Shown here: positions 13,615 through 19,366 of the stretch, in pieces
How the letters are laid out: every line of letters starts with the position of its first letter
Numbering within the stretch: the stretch's first letter is position 1
Assembly (NCBI GenBank): GCA_900544105.1
Contig: UQUC01000044.1
Coordinates: 1 to 19,366 of the forward strand
Length of the DNA stretch: 19,366 bases
From: an uncultured Oscillibacter sp.
GTDB lineage: Bacteria; Bacillota; Clostridia; Oscillospirales; Oscillospiraceae
Direction of reading: 5' to 3'
Position numbers and translations under genes: made by a program
The notes under the pieces: generated by a model
Seen by the model: the letters and a program-made list of their open reading frames with translations, nothing else
Databases searched by the model: none
What the model was told of the DNA's origin: nothing

Positions 13615-14070
13615 TTATTTCTCCGCCAGAAGCTTGTTCAGCTCCGCCATGAAAGTATCCAGATCCTTGAACTGGCGATAGACAGAGGCGAATCGGACGT
13701 AGGCCACCTGATCCACCTTCCGCAGACGGTCCATCACCTTTTCGCCCACGGCTTCGGTCCGTATCTCCCGCTCCATGGAGTTTTGCAGCTCCTGCTCGAT
13801 CTCGTCGGCAATGCGCTCCAGCTCGGCCAAGGGCACCGGCCGCTTCTCGCAGGCCCGGATCATGCCCCGCAGGACCTTTTGCCGGTCAAAGCTCTGGCGG
13901 CTGCCATCCTTTTTGATGACCACCATAGGCAGGCTCTCCACCGTTTCGTAAGTGGTGAAGCGTTTGGCGCAGGAAAGGCACTCTCTCCGGCGGCGGATGC
14001 TGGCGTTTTCGTCCGCGGGACGGGAATCAATGACCTTGCTTTCGGGATGACCGCAATAGGGGCATTTCAT
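13615..14070 (-). CDS. nrdR: Transcriptional repressor NrdR
   Basis: NrdR represses ribonucleotide reductase genes in response to ATP/dATP. The 151-residue protein is full length. Its N-terminal zinc ribbon uses Cys3, Cys6, Cys31 and Cys34 (MKCPYCGHPESKVIDSR ... RRRECLSCAKRFTTYE). The ATP-cone domain fills about residues 49-139 (VIKKDGSRQSFDRQKVLRGMIRACEKR ... VAYVRFASVYRQFKD). AGGAGGTCAAGCCTATG gives a clear ribosome binding site. No ribonucleotide reductase gene is in the window, so its targets are elsewhere. A 9-bp inverted repeat lies 75 bp upstream in the likely promoter region. It does not look like the usual A+T-rich NrdR box. Confidence 0.95.
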   Translation of the reverse strand: MKCPYCGHPESKVIDSRPADENASIRRRRECLSCAKRFTTYETVESLPMVVIKKDGSRQSFDRQKVLRGMIRACEKRPVPLAELERIADEIEQELQNSMEREIRTEAVGEKVMDRLRKVDQVAYVRFASVYRQFKDLDTFMAELNKLLAEK

Positions 14071-14144
14071 AGGCTTGACCTCCTGATAAACGTTCCGGGA
14101 AAACCCGGTTCATGTGTGAAAAGCACAGGATACTGCGGATATTT

Positions 14145-14169
14145 TACCACATTCCTTCTAAATGTGGTA
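14145..14169. promoter_or_regulatory. Inverted repeat upstream of nrdR
   Basis: TACCACATT and AATGTGGTA are perfect 9-bp arms around the 7-nt spacer CCTTCTA. On the minus strand the right end runs into TAAAAT, a possible -10 element for nrdR. No T-tract follows on either strand, so an operator or RNA hairpin is more likely than a terminator. Confidence 0.55.
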
Positions 14170-14178
14170 TCCCTATTT

Positions 14179-14697
14179 TCAAGTTTTTTCAAAAACGGGC
14201 CATTCCCGTTCATCAAAGTGAAATACCCAGTACGCCCGTCCCTGTAAGCGCCGGGAACAGGCAAAACAGAACATGGCCTCCAGCGGAAAAGGGGCCGCGT
14301 CATCCCGTGGGACGGCGATGAGACGTCCCCTCTCCGCCCGGCAGGTCAACACCCCGGAAAGCCCACCCAAGCGGCAGCGGAGGTATGGACTTCGTAGCAG
14401 TTCCGGGCTCAGCGGTTCCCAGTGCTCCCGCTCCTCTCCTAAGGGGCGCAGTTCTCCCCGGTGGATGGGTCCCAACGGGTCTGTCAACCGTTTGGAAAAC
14501 CGGCGGCGAATTTGCAGACAGCCATTCTCCGGTTCCAGAACACCGATACGAAGGCTCTCCCGCTCCCCCACCGCCCACGCGCACCACAGCCCCTCCCGGC
14601 CCCGGCAGGAGACAGAAAAGACTGTATACAGGGCCTCCGGGGTAACGGTCAACTCCCCCACCGTCTGCTCCTCCCGAAAAACCGGATACTTGTCCAT
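14179..14697 (-). CDS. Conserved-looking protein of unknown function
   Basis: A 172-residue soluble protein without signal peptide or membrane helix. I recognise no family. It is rich in Arg, Glu and Leu and has a beta-rich N-terminal half (VGELTVTPEALYTVFSVSCR ... LRIGVLEPENGCLQIRRRFSKRL). Three Cys in the second half (LTCRAERG; CFACSRRL) give a CxxC-like pair, but too few residues for a zinc ribbon. It ends WVFHFDEREWPVFEKT. GGGAGG is 9 nt before the ATG, which supports a real gene, and codon bias matches the neighbours. It follows the terminator of the mazF-side operon and precedes nrdR on the same strand. A chance open frame cannot be fully excluded because G+C-rich DNA makes long frames. 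Confidence 0.7.
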   Translation of the reverse strand: MDKYPVFREEQTVGELTVTPEALYTVFSVSCRGREGLWCAWAVGERESLRIGVLEPENGCLQIRRRFSKRLTDPLGPIHRGELRPLGEEREHWEPLSPELLRSPYLRCRLGGLSGVLTCRAERGRLIAVPRDDAAPFPLEAMFCFACSRRLQGRAYWVFHFDEREWPVFEKT

Positions 14698-14715
14698 GAG
14701 CCGCCACCTCCCGGC

Positions 14716-14751
14716 AAAAAAATCGCCTGTGCATCAGTTTATGCACAGGCG
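14716..14751 (-). terminator. Strong terminator of the nnrD-alr-mazF operon
   Basis: On the minus strand an 11-bp perfect stem (arm CGCCTGTGCAT, 6-nt loop) is followed by A and seven T. It lies 37 nt beyond the secreted protein gene and ends the long minus-strand gene series to its right. Confidence 0.93.
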
Positions 14752-14788
14752 GAGCACTATATGATAATGATATGTACGCTATGCAGGC

Positions 14789-15283
14789 TCAGGCGATGGT
14801 GTAGCTGCCGCGCACCAGCAGCTTCGTGGTGTCGGAGCCGGCCTTGACGCCCCGGCCTTCAATGGTCATCATATAGAGATGGTTGGCCGCCAGCGCGCCA
14901 CCGTTATTCAGGGAGGCAGCGGTGGTCTCGTCGATGAGACCCGGATTAGAGGGTGACACGCAGGAGGCCGTACCCACCCGGAGCATCACTTCACAGCCGA
15001 TGTCCCCGGTGAGGACCTGTCCCTTGGAAAGGGCCACCACGGCGAATTCCACCCCGGACATTCCGCCCGCACCCCCAGACTGCTGAAGAAGTTGGCTATT
15101 CCGGGCGGCGATCTTCTGATCTACCTTGGTCATGATCTGTCCCAGAAACACATCGTTCAGATAACTCAGTGTCACCAGCGGGTCGGAGGCGGAGCCTGGC
15201 TCCACCGCCAGGGAAACACCGCTCATGGCAAGGCAGCTTATCAGTGTCAGTGCCGCCAGACGCAATGCCCATCTATTTTTCAT
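14789..15283 (-). CDS. Secreted protein of unknown function
   Basis: A 164-residue exported protein. Residues 1-26 are a signal peptide (MKNRWALRLAALTLISCLAMSGVSLA). The middle has a helical, Gln-rich segment (FLGQIMTKVDQKIAARNSQLLQQSGG). The C-terminal half is a small beta domain with GQVLTGDIGCEVMLRVGTASC and NHLYMMTIEGRGVKAGS ... LLVRGSYTI. I recall similar beta domains in other Clostridial exported proteins, but I can name no function. CGGAGG 6 nt before the ATG supports the start. A stable GC-rich hairpin lies just upstream of that site, and a strong terminator follows. It is the last gene of the presumed operon with mazF and alr. Confidence 0.82.
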   Translation of the reverse strand: MKNRWALRLAALTLISCLAMSGVSLAVEPGSASDPLVTLSYLNDVFLGQIMTKVDQKIAARNSQLLQQSGGAGGMSGVEFAVVALSKGQVLTGDIGCEVMLRVGTASCVSPSNPGLIDETTAASLNNGGALAANHLYMMTIEGRGVKAGSDTTKLLVRGSYTIA

Positions 15284-15308
15284 ATGTACCTCCGTTGTCT
15301 CTTGGCTC

Positions 15309-15340
15309 CCTCCCGATGGGCGTTTCCGCCCGCCGGGAGG
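15309..15340 (-). other. Stable RNA hairpin between mazF and the secreted protein gene
   Basis: CCTCCCG/CGGGAGG and, inside it, GGGCG/CGCCC form a 12-bp stem with a 2x2 internal loop and a tetraloop. There is no U-tract on either strand, so it is not a standard terminator. It could be a processing or mRNA-stability element in the leader of the secreted protein gene. Confidence 0.5.
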
Positions 15341-15354
15341 CAGTATTCTGTCTC

Positions 15355-15723
15355 TTATACAAACTGGTCGTGGGGCAGTCCGAAGCTCACCGCGATGGCG
15401 GTGTCCACCTTCTCCATCACCTGCTCCTCCACATGGCCCATCCGTTCCCGCAGCCGCTTTTTATCCAGCGTCCGCACCTGCTCCAGCAGGATGATAGAAT
15501 CCCGGTTCAAGCCGCAGCTCTCGTTCACCGGAAGGGCAATATGGGTCGGCAGGCGGGCCTTGCCCGTCTGCGAGGTGATAGCCGCCGCGATGACCGTAGG
15601 GCTGTATCGGTTGCCGGTGTCATTCTGAATGATCAGCACCGGACGGACGCCGCCCTGCTCGCTGCCCACCACCGGAGAGAGATCGGCATAGTAAATATCG
15701 CCGCGCTTGACACTCGTATCCAC
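15355..15723 (-). CDS. mazF: MazF/PemK-type endoribonuclease toxin
   Basis: A sequence-specific mRNA endonuclease of the MazF/PemK/EndoA family. The core VKRGDIYYADLSPVVGSEQGG, GVRPVLIIQNDTGN and PTVIAAAITSQT is canonical, as is the tail LLEQVRTLDKKRLRERMG. I place the start at GTG 15723 (VDTSVKRGD): GGAG lies 9-10 nt upstream and the length becomes 122 residues, the family norm. An ATG at 15795 would add 24 atypical residues. As in Bacillus, the gene lies just downstream of alr. However, the 150 bp between alr and mazF contain no open frame long enough for a MazE-type antitoxin, so it looks solitary or regulated by a remote antitoxin. An 11-bp inverted repeat sits in that gap. Confidence 0.9.
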   Translation of the reverse strand: MDTSVKRGDIYYADLSPVVGSEQGGVRPVLIIQNDTGNRYSPTVIAAAITSQTGKARLPTHIALPVNESCGLNRDSIILLEQVRTLDKKRLRERMGHVEEQVMEKVDTAIAVSFGLPHDQFV

Positions 15724-15792
15724 AAAGTTCACACTCCGCCGAAAGAAGTACCCGTCACCATTCGGTGAGGCCACTTTCATTCTCCCACGCAG

Positions 15793-15828
15793 CACCGGAA
15801 TTTATACCACCGGGGCAAAATTCCGGTG
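15793..15828. other. Inverted repeat between alr and mazF
   Basis: CACCGGAATTT (15793-15803) and AAATTCCGGTG (15818-15828) are 11-bp perfect arms with a 14-nt loop. No T-run follows on either strand. It occupies the place where an antitoxin gene would normally be and may be an operator or a structured mRNA segment. Confidence 0.55.
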
Positions 15829-15875
15829 TCCCGCCCCGTGTCATCCTATGCGCCTGGCGGAGTGCGGGTGCCTGC

Positions 15876-17042
15876 TCACAGCAGCCGCAGGCTTCGCTCG
15901 ATCTCCTTGCCGTTTTCCATATACAGTCTGGGGACCCGCTTGCTCACCGCGCAGGTCAATTCGTAGGGGATCGTGTTCAGAATTGCGGCCAGAGAATCTA
16001 CGCTCTGGGTCTGGCCGAAGATCTCCACCGTATCCCCCACCTTTACCTCCGGCAGGTCCGTCAGGTCCACCATGCACATATCCATGCAGATGCGGCCCCG
16101 CTGCGGCGCCGGGCCATAGGCCGTCTGCACCGCCATGCGGTTGGAAAGCCCCCGGAAGAAGCCGTCGGCATAGCCGATGGGCAGTACGCCCATACGGGTC
16201 TTTCCCTCCGTGCGGAAAGTCCGGCCATAGCTGACGGTGGTATCCGGATCAAGGACCTTGATGGTGGACACGCAGGACTTCAGCCGCATCACCGGCCGCA
16301 GGCCCAGCCGCTCCGCGTCATCCCCCACGCCGTAAAGGGCGATGCCGGGGCGGACCATATCCAGATACATCTCCGGATAGCGGGTCAGGGCGCCGCTGTT
16401 GGCACAATGGCGGATGCGGAAAGTGCGGCCCTTGGCGGCCAGTGCGTCCAGCACATGGGTAAAGACGCCGAACTGCTCCCTCGTGTACGCCTCATAGTCT
16501 GCGCCGTCCATATCAGAGACAGCGAAATGGGTGAAGATGCCCTCCGGGTCCAGACCCGGCAGGGCGCAGGACTCCGCGATGGCCTCCACACCGGTCTCAA
16601 AATGCTCGCCCCGGACCAGAAAGCCCAGCCGGGACATACCGGTATCCACCTTGATGTGGACCCGCAGCGTGCCGCCGCACTTCACAGCCTCGGCGCTGTA
16701 CGCCTCCGCCTTGGCCTTGGCGGACACCGCCTGAGTGATGTTGTATTCGATGAGCTGGGACACCATCTCCGGAGGGGTGTGCCCCAGGATCAGAATGGGC
16801 ATGGTAATGCCGCCGTGACGCAGTTCCCGGCCCTCGTCCAGACTGGACACTGCCAGATAGTCCGCCCCCAGCTGTTCCAGCTTCCGGGCCACCTGCACCG
16901 CGCCGTGGCCATAGGCGTCCGCCTTCACCACGCCCAGATACTTCACGCCGGGGCCGATCTTCTGCCGGGCCACATTGTAGTTGTGTTCCAAAGCATCCAG
17001 GTCGATCTCCGCCCAGGTGCGCCGTAAAATCGTATCCTCCAA
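15876..17042 (-). CDS. alr: Alanine racemase
   Basis: Alr makes D-alanine for peptidoglycan from L-alanine. The 388-residue protein has the PLP lysine Lys40 in GVVKADAYGHGA. It also has the catalytic Tyr of the TVSYG motif, IPIGYADG-like PIGYADGFFRG, GICMDMCMVDLT-type substrate motif (RICMDMCMVDLT) and the C-terminal NTIPYELTCAVSKRVPR. It starts at a TTG codon (MEDTILRRTWAEIDL), with AGGTGA 6 nt upstream; no nearby ATG fits the conserved N-terminus. It follows the lipoprotein gene by 15 bp and precedes mazF, the order known from Bacillus (alr then mazEF). Everything needed for activity is present. Confidence 0.96.
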   Translation of the reverse strand: MEDTILRRTWAEIDLDALEHNYNVARQKIGPGVKYLGVVKADAYGHGAVQVARKLEQLGADYLAVSSLDEGRELRHGGITMPILILGHTPPEMVSQLIEYNITQAVSAKAKAEAYSAEAVKCGGTLRVHIKVDTGMSRLGFLVRGEHFETGVEAIAESCALPGLDPEGIFTHFAVSDMDGADYEAYTREQFGVFTHVLDALAAKGRTFRIRHCANSGALTRYPEMYLDMVRPGIALYGVGDDAERLGLRPVMRLKSCVSTIKVLDPDTTVSYGRTFRTEGKTRMGVLPIGYADGFFRGLSNRMAVQTAYGPAPQRGRICMDMCMVDLTDLPEVKVGDTVEIFGQTQSVDSLAAILNTIPYELTCAVSKRVPRLYMENGKEIERSLRLL

Positions 17043-17057
17043 GTTGATTCACCTGTC

Positions 17058-17690
17058 TTATGTGGATTTGCGGGGTCCTCCCCGCTGTTTTTGCGAATTA
17101 TCCGTTATTGTATCACAAAATCCGAACGCCGTAAACCGTACCGTCAAAATTGTTTCGCCGTCTACGGCGATCTCTCCGAGGAAAGGTGTTCCGTCCGCCT
17201 GACGGAGCCAGACGGTGGTTACGATGTCTGCGTCCGATGCGCCGGTCTGGTCCAGCGCCAGCCGGGTACAGGGGACCCCCTCCCGGCTTTCGTCGTTCTG
17301 TTCCAGCAGCCAACCCTCCCGCAGAGCGTACACGATCCGGACCAGTGCCGTGGCGGGACTGACGGCTTCCTCCGTCAACGTTCCGGCATCCAGACAGAGC
17401 TCGCCGTATTCCAGCGTCCAGCCATCCTCCCGGATGACCGCCCGGACGCCTGCCAGTTCCAGCGGCTCCAGCACCTCCACGGTGCTCTCCCCGCCCGGCA
17501 CATAGGTACCGTGAAGCGTGGCGGACCATTCCAGCCCGGACTGTTCGCAGGTGACCTCCGCCGTCATTTCACAGCCGGCCATCTCCTGATAGACCGACCG
17601 CAGGTCCGCCGCCAGCTCCGCTGTCTGTTTCCCGCAGCCGCACAGCAGCAGGCACAGGGCTATCATTGGTACGCAGTTTTCGATGCGCAC
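17058..17690 (-). CDS. Putative lipoprotein
   Basis: A 210-residue membrane-anchored lipoprotein. The N-terminus MRIENCVPMIALCLLLCGCGKQ has a hydrophobic stretch and a lipobox (LLCGC), with the lipid-bearing Cys at position 19 or 17. The mature part alternates beta-like segments (GLEWSATLHGTYVPGGESTVEVLEPLELAGV, TPFLGEIAVDGETILTVRFTAF), a pattern like the LolA/LppX lipoprotein-carrier fold, but identity cannot be proved from sequence alone. It starts with GTG, supported by GGAGGG 7-9 nt upstream. It lies 14 bp after nnrD and 15 bp before alr, so all three are probably one operon. The biological role is unknown. Confidence 0.82.
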   Translation of the reverse strand: MRIENCVPMIALCLLLCGCGKQTAELAADLRSVYQEMAGCEMTAEVTCEQSGLEWSATLHGTYVPGGESTVEVLEPLELAGVRAVIREDGWTLEYGELCLDAGTLTEEAVSPATALVRIVYALREGWLLEQNDESREGVPCTRLALDQTGASDADIVTTVWLRQADGTPFLGEIAVDGETILTVRFTAFGFCDTITDNSQKQRGGPRKST

Positions 17691-17704
17691 CCTGTTTCCC
17701 TCCG

Positions 17705-18583
17705 TTATTCCAGAATTTCCCGGATGGCGTCGGGCAGTTTCCGAACTACGTCCTCCGGTGTGACGCTGTAAGCCGTCAGCTCCTGTTCCGCCAGATCCCC
17801 GGCGCGGCCATGGAGCCAGACTCCCACCGCCGCCGCCCGAAGCGCGTCGGCCCGCTGGGCCATCAGGGAGGCGATCACGCCGGTCAACACATCTCCGCTG
17901 CCGCCCTTGGCCAGTCCGCTGCCGCCGGTGGTGTTCACCAGAACGTCCCCCTCCGGCGACGCCGTGACGGTCCGGTGGCCTTTCAGCACCAGAACGCAGC
18001 CATGGGCCATGGCGAAGTCCCGTGCCGCCCGTTCCCGGTCCCCGCGGCTCAGATCGCCGCCGATGCGGGCGAACTCCACCTCATGGGGCGTCAGGACCGT
18101 GGGCCTGCCCCGGCGGGCATCCAGTAGATCTATATGCCCGGAAAGGGCGTTTATGCCGTCGGCGTCCAGCACCAGTGGTTTTTCCGTTTTCAGCAGCTCC
18201 CACACCAGGCGGGCAGTCTCCCGGCCGCGGCCCAGCCCCGGCCCCAGCGCCAGCACGTCACAGCCGCCCAGCTTTTCCAGAACTCGCGGTAGAGCCTTTC
18301 CCGCCAGCATACCGTTTTTCTCCGGCAGAGGAAAGGGCATTGCGGAGACACATTTGGCTGCCTCGATGGGCCAGATGGTCTTTGGCACTCCCAGCGACAC
18401 CAGCCCGCAGCCGGTCCGTACCGCCGCCGACGCGGTGAGATAGGGCGCACCGGTGTAGCCCACCGCGCCGCCCACGATCAGCAGTTTTCCAAAGGTCCCT
18501 TTATGGCCGTCCAGCTGTCTCTGCGGCAGTGCCGGTTTCAAAAGATCCAATCCCACCGTCCGGACAAGCGTTGTCACTTCCAT
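17705..18583 (-). CDS. nnrD: ADP/ATP-dependent NAD(P)H-hydrate dehydratase
   Basis: NnrD repairs damaged NAD(P)H by dehydrating the S-hydrate using ADP or ATP. The 292-residue protein shows the family blocks GTFGKLLIVGGAVGYTGAPYL, ALGPGLGRG, LVLDADGINALSGH, TVLTPHEVEFARIGG and NTTGGSGLAKGGSGDVLTG, the last being the nucleotide-binding and catalytic Asp region. The N-terminal epimerase domain (NnrE) found fused in many bacteria is absent, so this is the dehydratase alone. AAGGGGG before the ATG supports the start. A possible -10 (TAACAT) lies just downstream of the previous terminator. It opens the five-gene minus-strand series that runs to the terminator at 14716. Confidence 0.93.
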   Translation of the reverse strand: MEVTTLVRTVGLDLLKPALPQRQLDGHKGTFGKLLIVGGAVGYTGAPYLTASAAVRTGCGLVSLGVPKTIWPIEAAKCVSAMPFPLPEKNGMLAGKALPRVLEKLGGCDVLALGPGLGRGRETARLVWELLKTEKPLVLDADGINALSGHIDLLDARRGRPTVLTPHEVEFARIGGDLSRGDRERAARDFAMAHGCVLVLKGHRTVTASPEGDVLVNTTGGSGLAKGGSGDVLTGVIASLMAQRADALRAAAVGVWLHGRAGDLAEQELTAYSVTPEDVVRKLPDAIREILE

Positions 18584-18627
18584 GGTCAGTCCCCCTTTTT
18601 CTATGTTATCCAGTCAGTTTGTATTTG

Positions 18628-18661
18628 AAAAAAGCAGGGAACATTACTGTTCCCTGCTTTT
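18628..18661 (-). terminator. Terminator of the cytidylate kinase-like gene
   Basis: On the minus strand a 13-bp stem (arm GTTCCCTGCTTTT side, 6-nt loop) is followed by TTTTTTC. It starts 9 nt after the stop codon at 18670 and separates that gene from nnrD. Confidence 0.9.
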
Positions 18662-18669
18662 CAATGCTC

Positions 18670-19269
18670 TTATTCGCCCTTGGCCGCTTCGATGATAAGC
18701 TTGGTGCACAGGGAATAGCCCAGCTTGCCGCTATCCAGTACCAGGTGGTAGTTATGGCTGTCGCCCCACTTTTTGCCGGTATAGTGGTTGTAATAGGTAT
18801 GACGGCTGTTGTCCTTTTTGGTAATGATCTTCTGTAACTCCGTCGCGTCCGTGCAGCCGGTAAGCTCGCTGGCCCGCACCGCCCGGTGCACAGCATCGGC
18901 ATGGATAAACACGTTCAGGCTCTCCATGCCCGCCTCCCGCAGGATCTCATCGGCACAGCGGCCCAGGATCACGCAGGGGCCCTCCTTGGCAAAATGGAGA
19001 ATGACTGCCTTCTGCACATCGTGGATGGCGTCCTGGGTGTCGGAAAAGGAGGCGTCCGAGAAGGAGCAGATGCTCTTGAAGAAGAAATTCGTGGAGGACA
19101 CATCCTCCTGATCGTGCTCCACCATATCCGGATCAAATCCGCTGGTCTGGACTGTTGCCTTCAAAATATCCCGGTCATAGAACGGGATCCCCAGTTCCTT
19201 TGCCACCTGCTGGCCGATGGAATGGCCGCCTGCGCCGTATTCCCGGCTGATGGTAATGATCTTATCCAT
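18670..19269 (-). CDS. Cytidylate kinase-like family protein
   Basis: A 199-residue P-loop nucleotide kinase of the cytidylate kinase-like (AAA_26) group. The opening MDKIITISREYGAGGHSIGQQVAKELGIPFYDRDIL contains the modified Walker A (GAGGHSIG). Downstream are CVILGRCADEIL and the lid-like RHTYYNHYTGKKWGDSHNYHLVLDSGKLG. True Cmk proteins are longer and have a CMP-binding insert that is not seen here, so the substrate is unclear. I chose ATG 19269 because AGGGGGAG is well placed before it; the GTG at 19284 lies inside that ribosome binding site. A long hairpin (19311-19348) lies upstream in the leader. The gene ends at its own terminator. Confidence 0.88.
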   Translation of the reverse strand: MDKIITISREYGAGGHSIGQQVAKELGIPFYDRDILKATVQTSGFDPDMVEHDQEDVSSTNFFFKSICSFSDASFSDTQDAIHDVQKAVILHFAKEGPCVILGRCADEILREAGMESLNVFIHADAVHRAVRASELTGCTDATELQKIITKKDNSRHTYYNHYTGKKWGDSHNYHLVLDSGKLGYSLCTKLIIEAAKGE

Positions 19270-19310
19270 GGTACTCCCCCTCACAGGTCCCGTCTTTTGA
19301 CAGGGCCGAT

Positions 19311-19348
19311 ACTCAGCGTGTCGAAAAAGTCTTTTCGCCCCGCTGAGT
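19311..19348 (-). other. Two-part stem in the leader of the cytidylate kinase-like gene
   Basis: ACTCAGCG (19311-19318) pairs with CGCTGAGT (19341-19348). Inside it CGAAAA (19322-19327) pairs with TTTTCG (19332-19337), leaving a small internal loop. There is no adjoining T-run. It may be a terminator for a gene beyond the window or a leader structure. Confidence 0.45.
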
Positions 19349-19366
19349 AAGTTTTCAGAACTTCAT

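Noticed and set aside
15349..15362. 14-bp match to the Tn5 mosaic end (CTGTCTCTTATACA) at the mazF stop codon
   Set aside because: It covers 14 of the 19 bases I recall for the mosaic end and then diverges. It lies within the mazF end with no break in gene order, so chance is likelier than an adapter artefact or insertion. Checking raw reads across the site would settle it.
15765..17027. Plus-strand 420-codon open frame opposite alr
   Set aside because: Antisense shadow; the minus strand encodes a complete alanine racemase.

Overview
The window looks like chromosomal DNA of a low-to-mid-GC-shifted Firmicute, most likely a gut Clostridium-class bacterium of the Oscillospiraceae type (inference). 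The main reasons are a glmS self-cleaving ribozyme, an S-layer-homology (SLH) wall protein, an alr-mazF pair, a DUF421/DUF4363 pair behind a forespore-type promoter, and G+C-rich codons with Gram-positive ribosome binding sites. Nothing resembling a prophage, a complete transposon, a CRISPR array, a tRNA or an rRNA was seen.

Layout. (1) Positions 97-3225, minus strand: a selenium block. selD has its own promoter and terminator. Downstream is a translationally coupled operon yedF / class-V aminotransferase (cysteine desulfurase-like) / DUF3343. selD itself is a selenoprotein gene: an in-frame UGA at codon 16 stands where the active-site Cys/Sec belongs, so ordinary gene callers will start it 40 codons too late. 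(2) 3400-4867, plus: a PfkB-family sugar/nucleoside kinase and a GNAT acetyltransferase. (3) 4940-6559, minus: a secreted SLH-GH25 wall hydrolase with a near-consensus promoter followed at once by an intrinsic-terminator-like hairpin in the leader. (4) 6901-7359, plus: a small membrane/zinc-ribbon protein. (5) 7500-11908, minus: amino-sugar synthesis, in transcription order glmM, a stand-alone left-handed beta-helix acetyltransferase (GlmU-like), the glmS ribozyme, and glmS. Just beyond glmS the last 17 codons of the gene occur a second time, separated by a 158-bp hairpin-rich insert that looks like an integration scar. (6) 12075-13132, plus: DUF421 and DUF4363 genes. (7) 13175-14697, minus: mmcQ/yjbR, nrdR and an unknown gene. 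(8) 14789-18583, minus: nnrD, a lipoprotein, alr, mazF and a secreted protein, probably one operon ending at a strong terminator. (9) 18670-19269, minus: a cytidylate kinase-like protein.

How the genes work together. The first block makes selenophosphate and probably handles reduced selenium or sulfur. The glm block supplies GlcN-6-P, GlcN-1-P and probably GlcNAc-1-P for peptidoglycan. alr supplies D-alanine for the same wall, and the SLH-GH25 enzyme acts on that wall outside the cell. The most striking items are the UGA-containing selD, the palindrome lying exactly in the spacer of the yedF promoter, the duplicated glmS end, the promoter-plus-terminator leader of the SLH gene, and the sigma-G-like promoter of the DUF421 operon.
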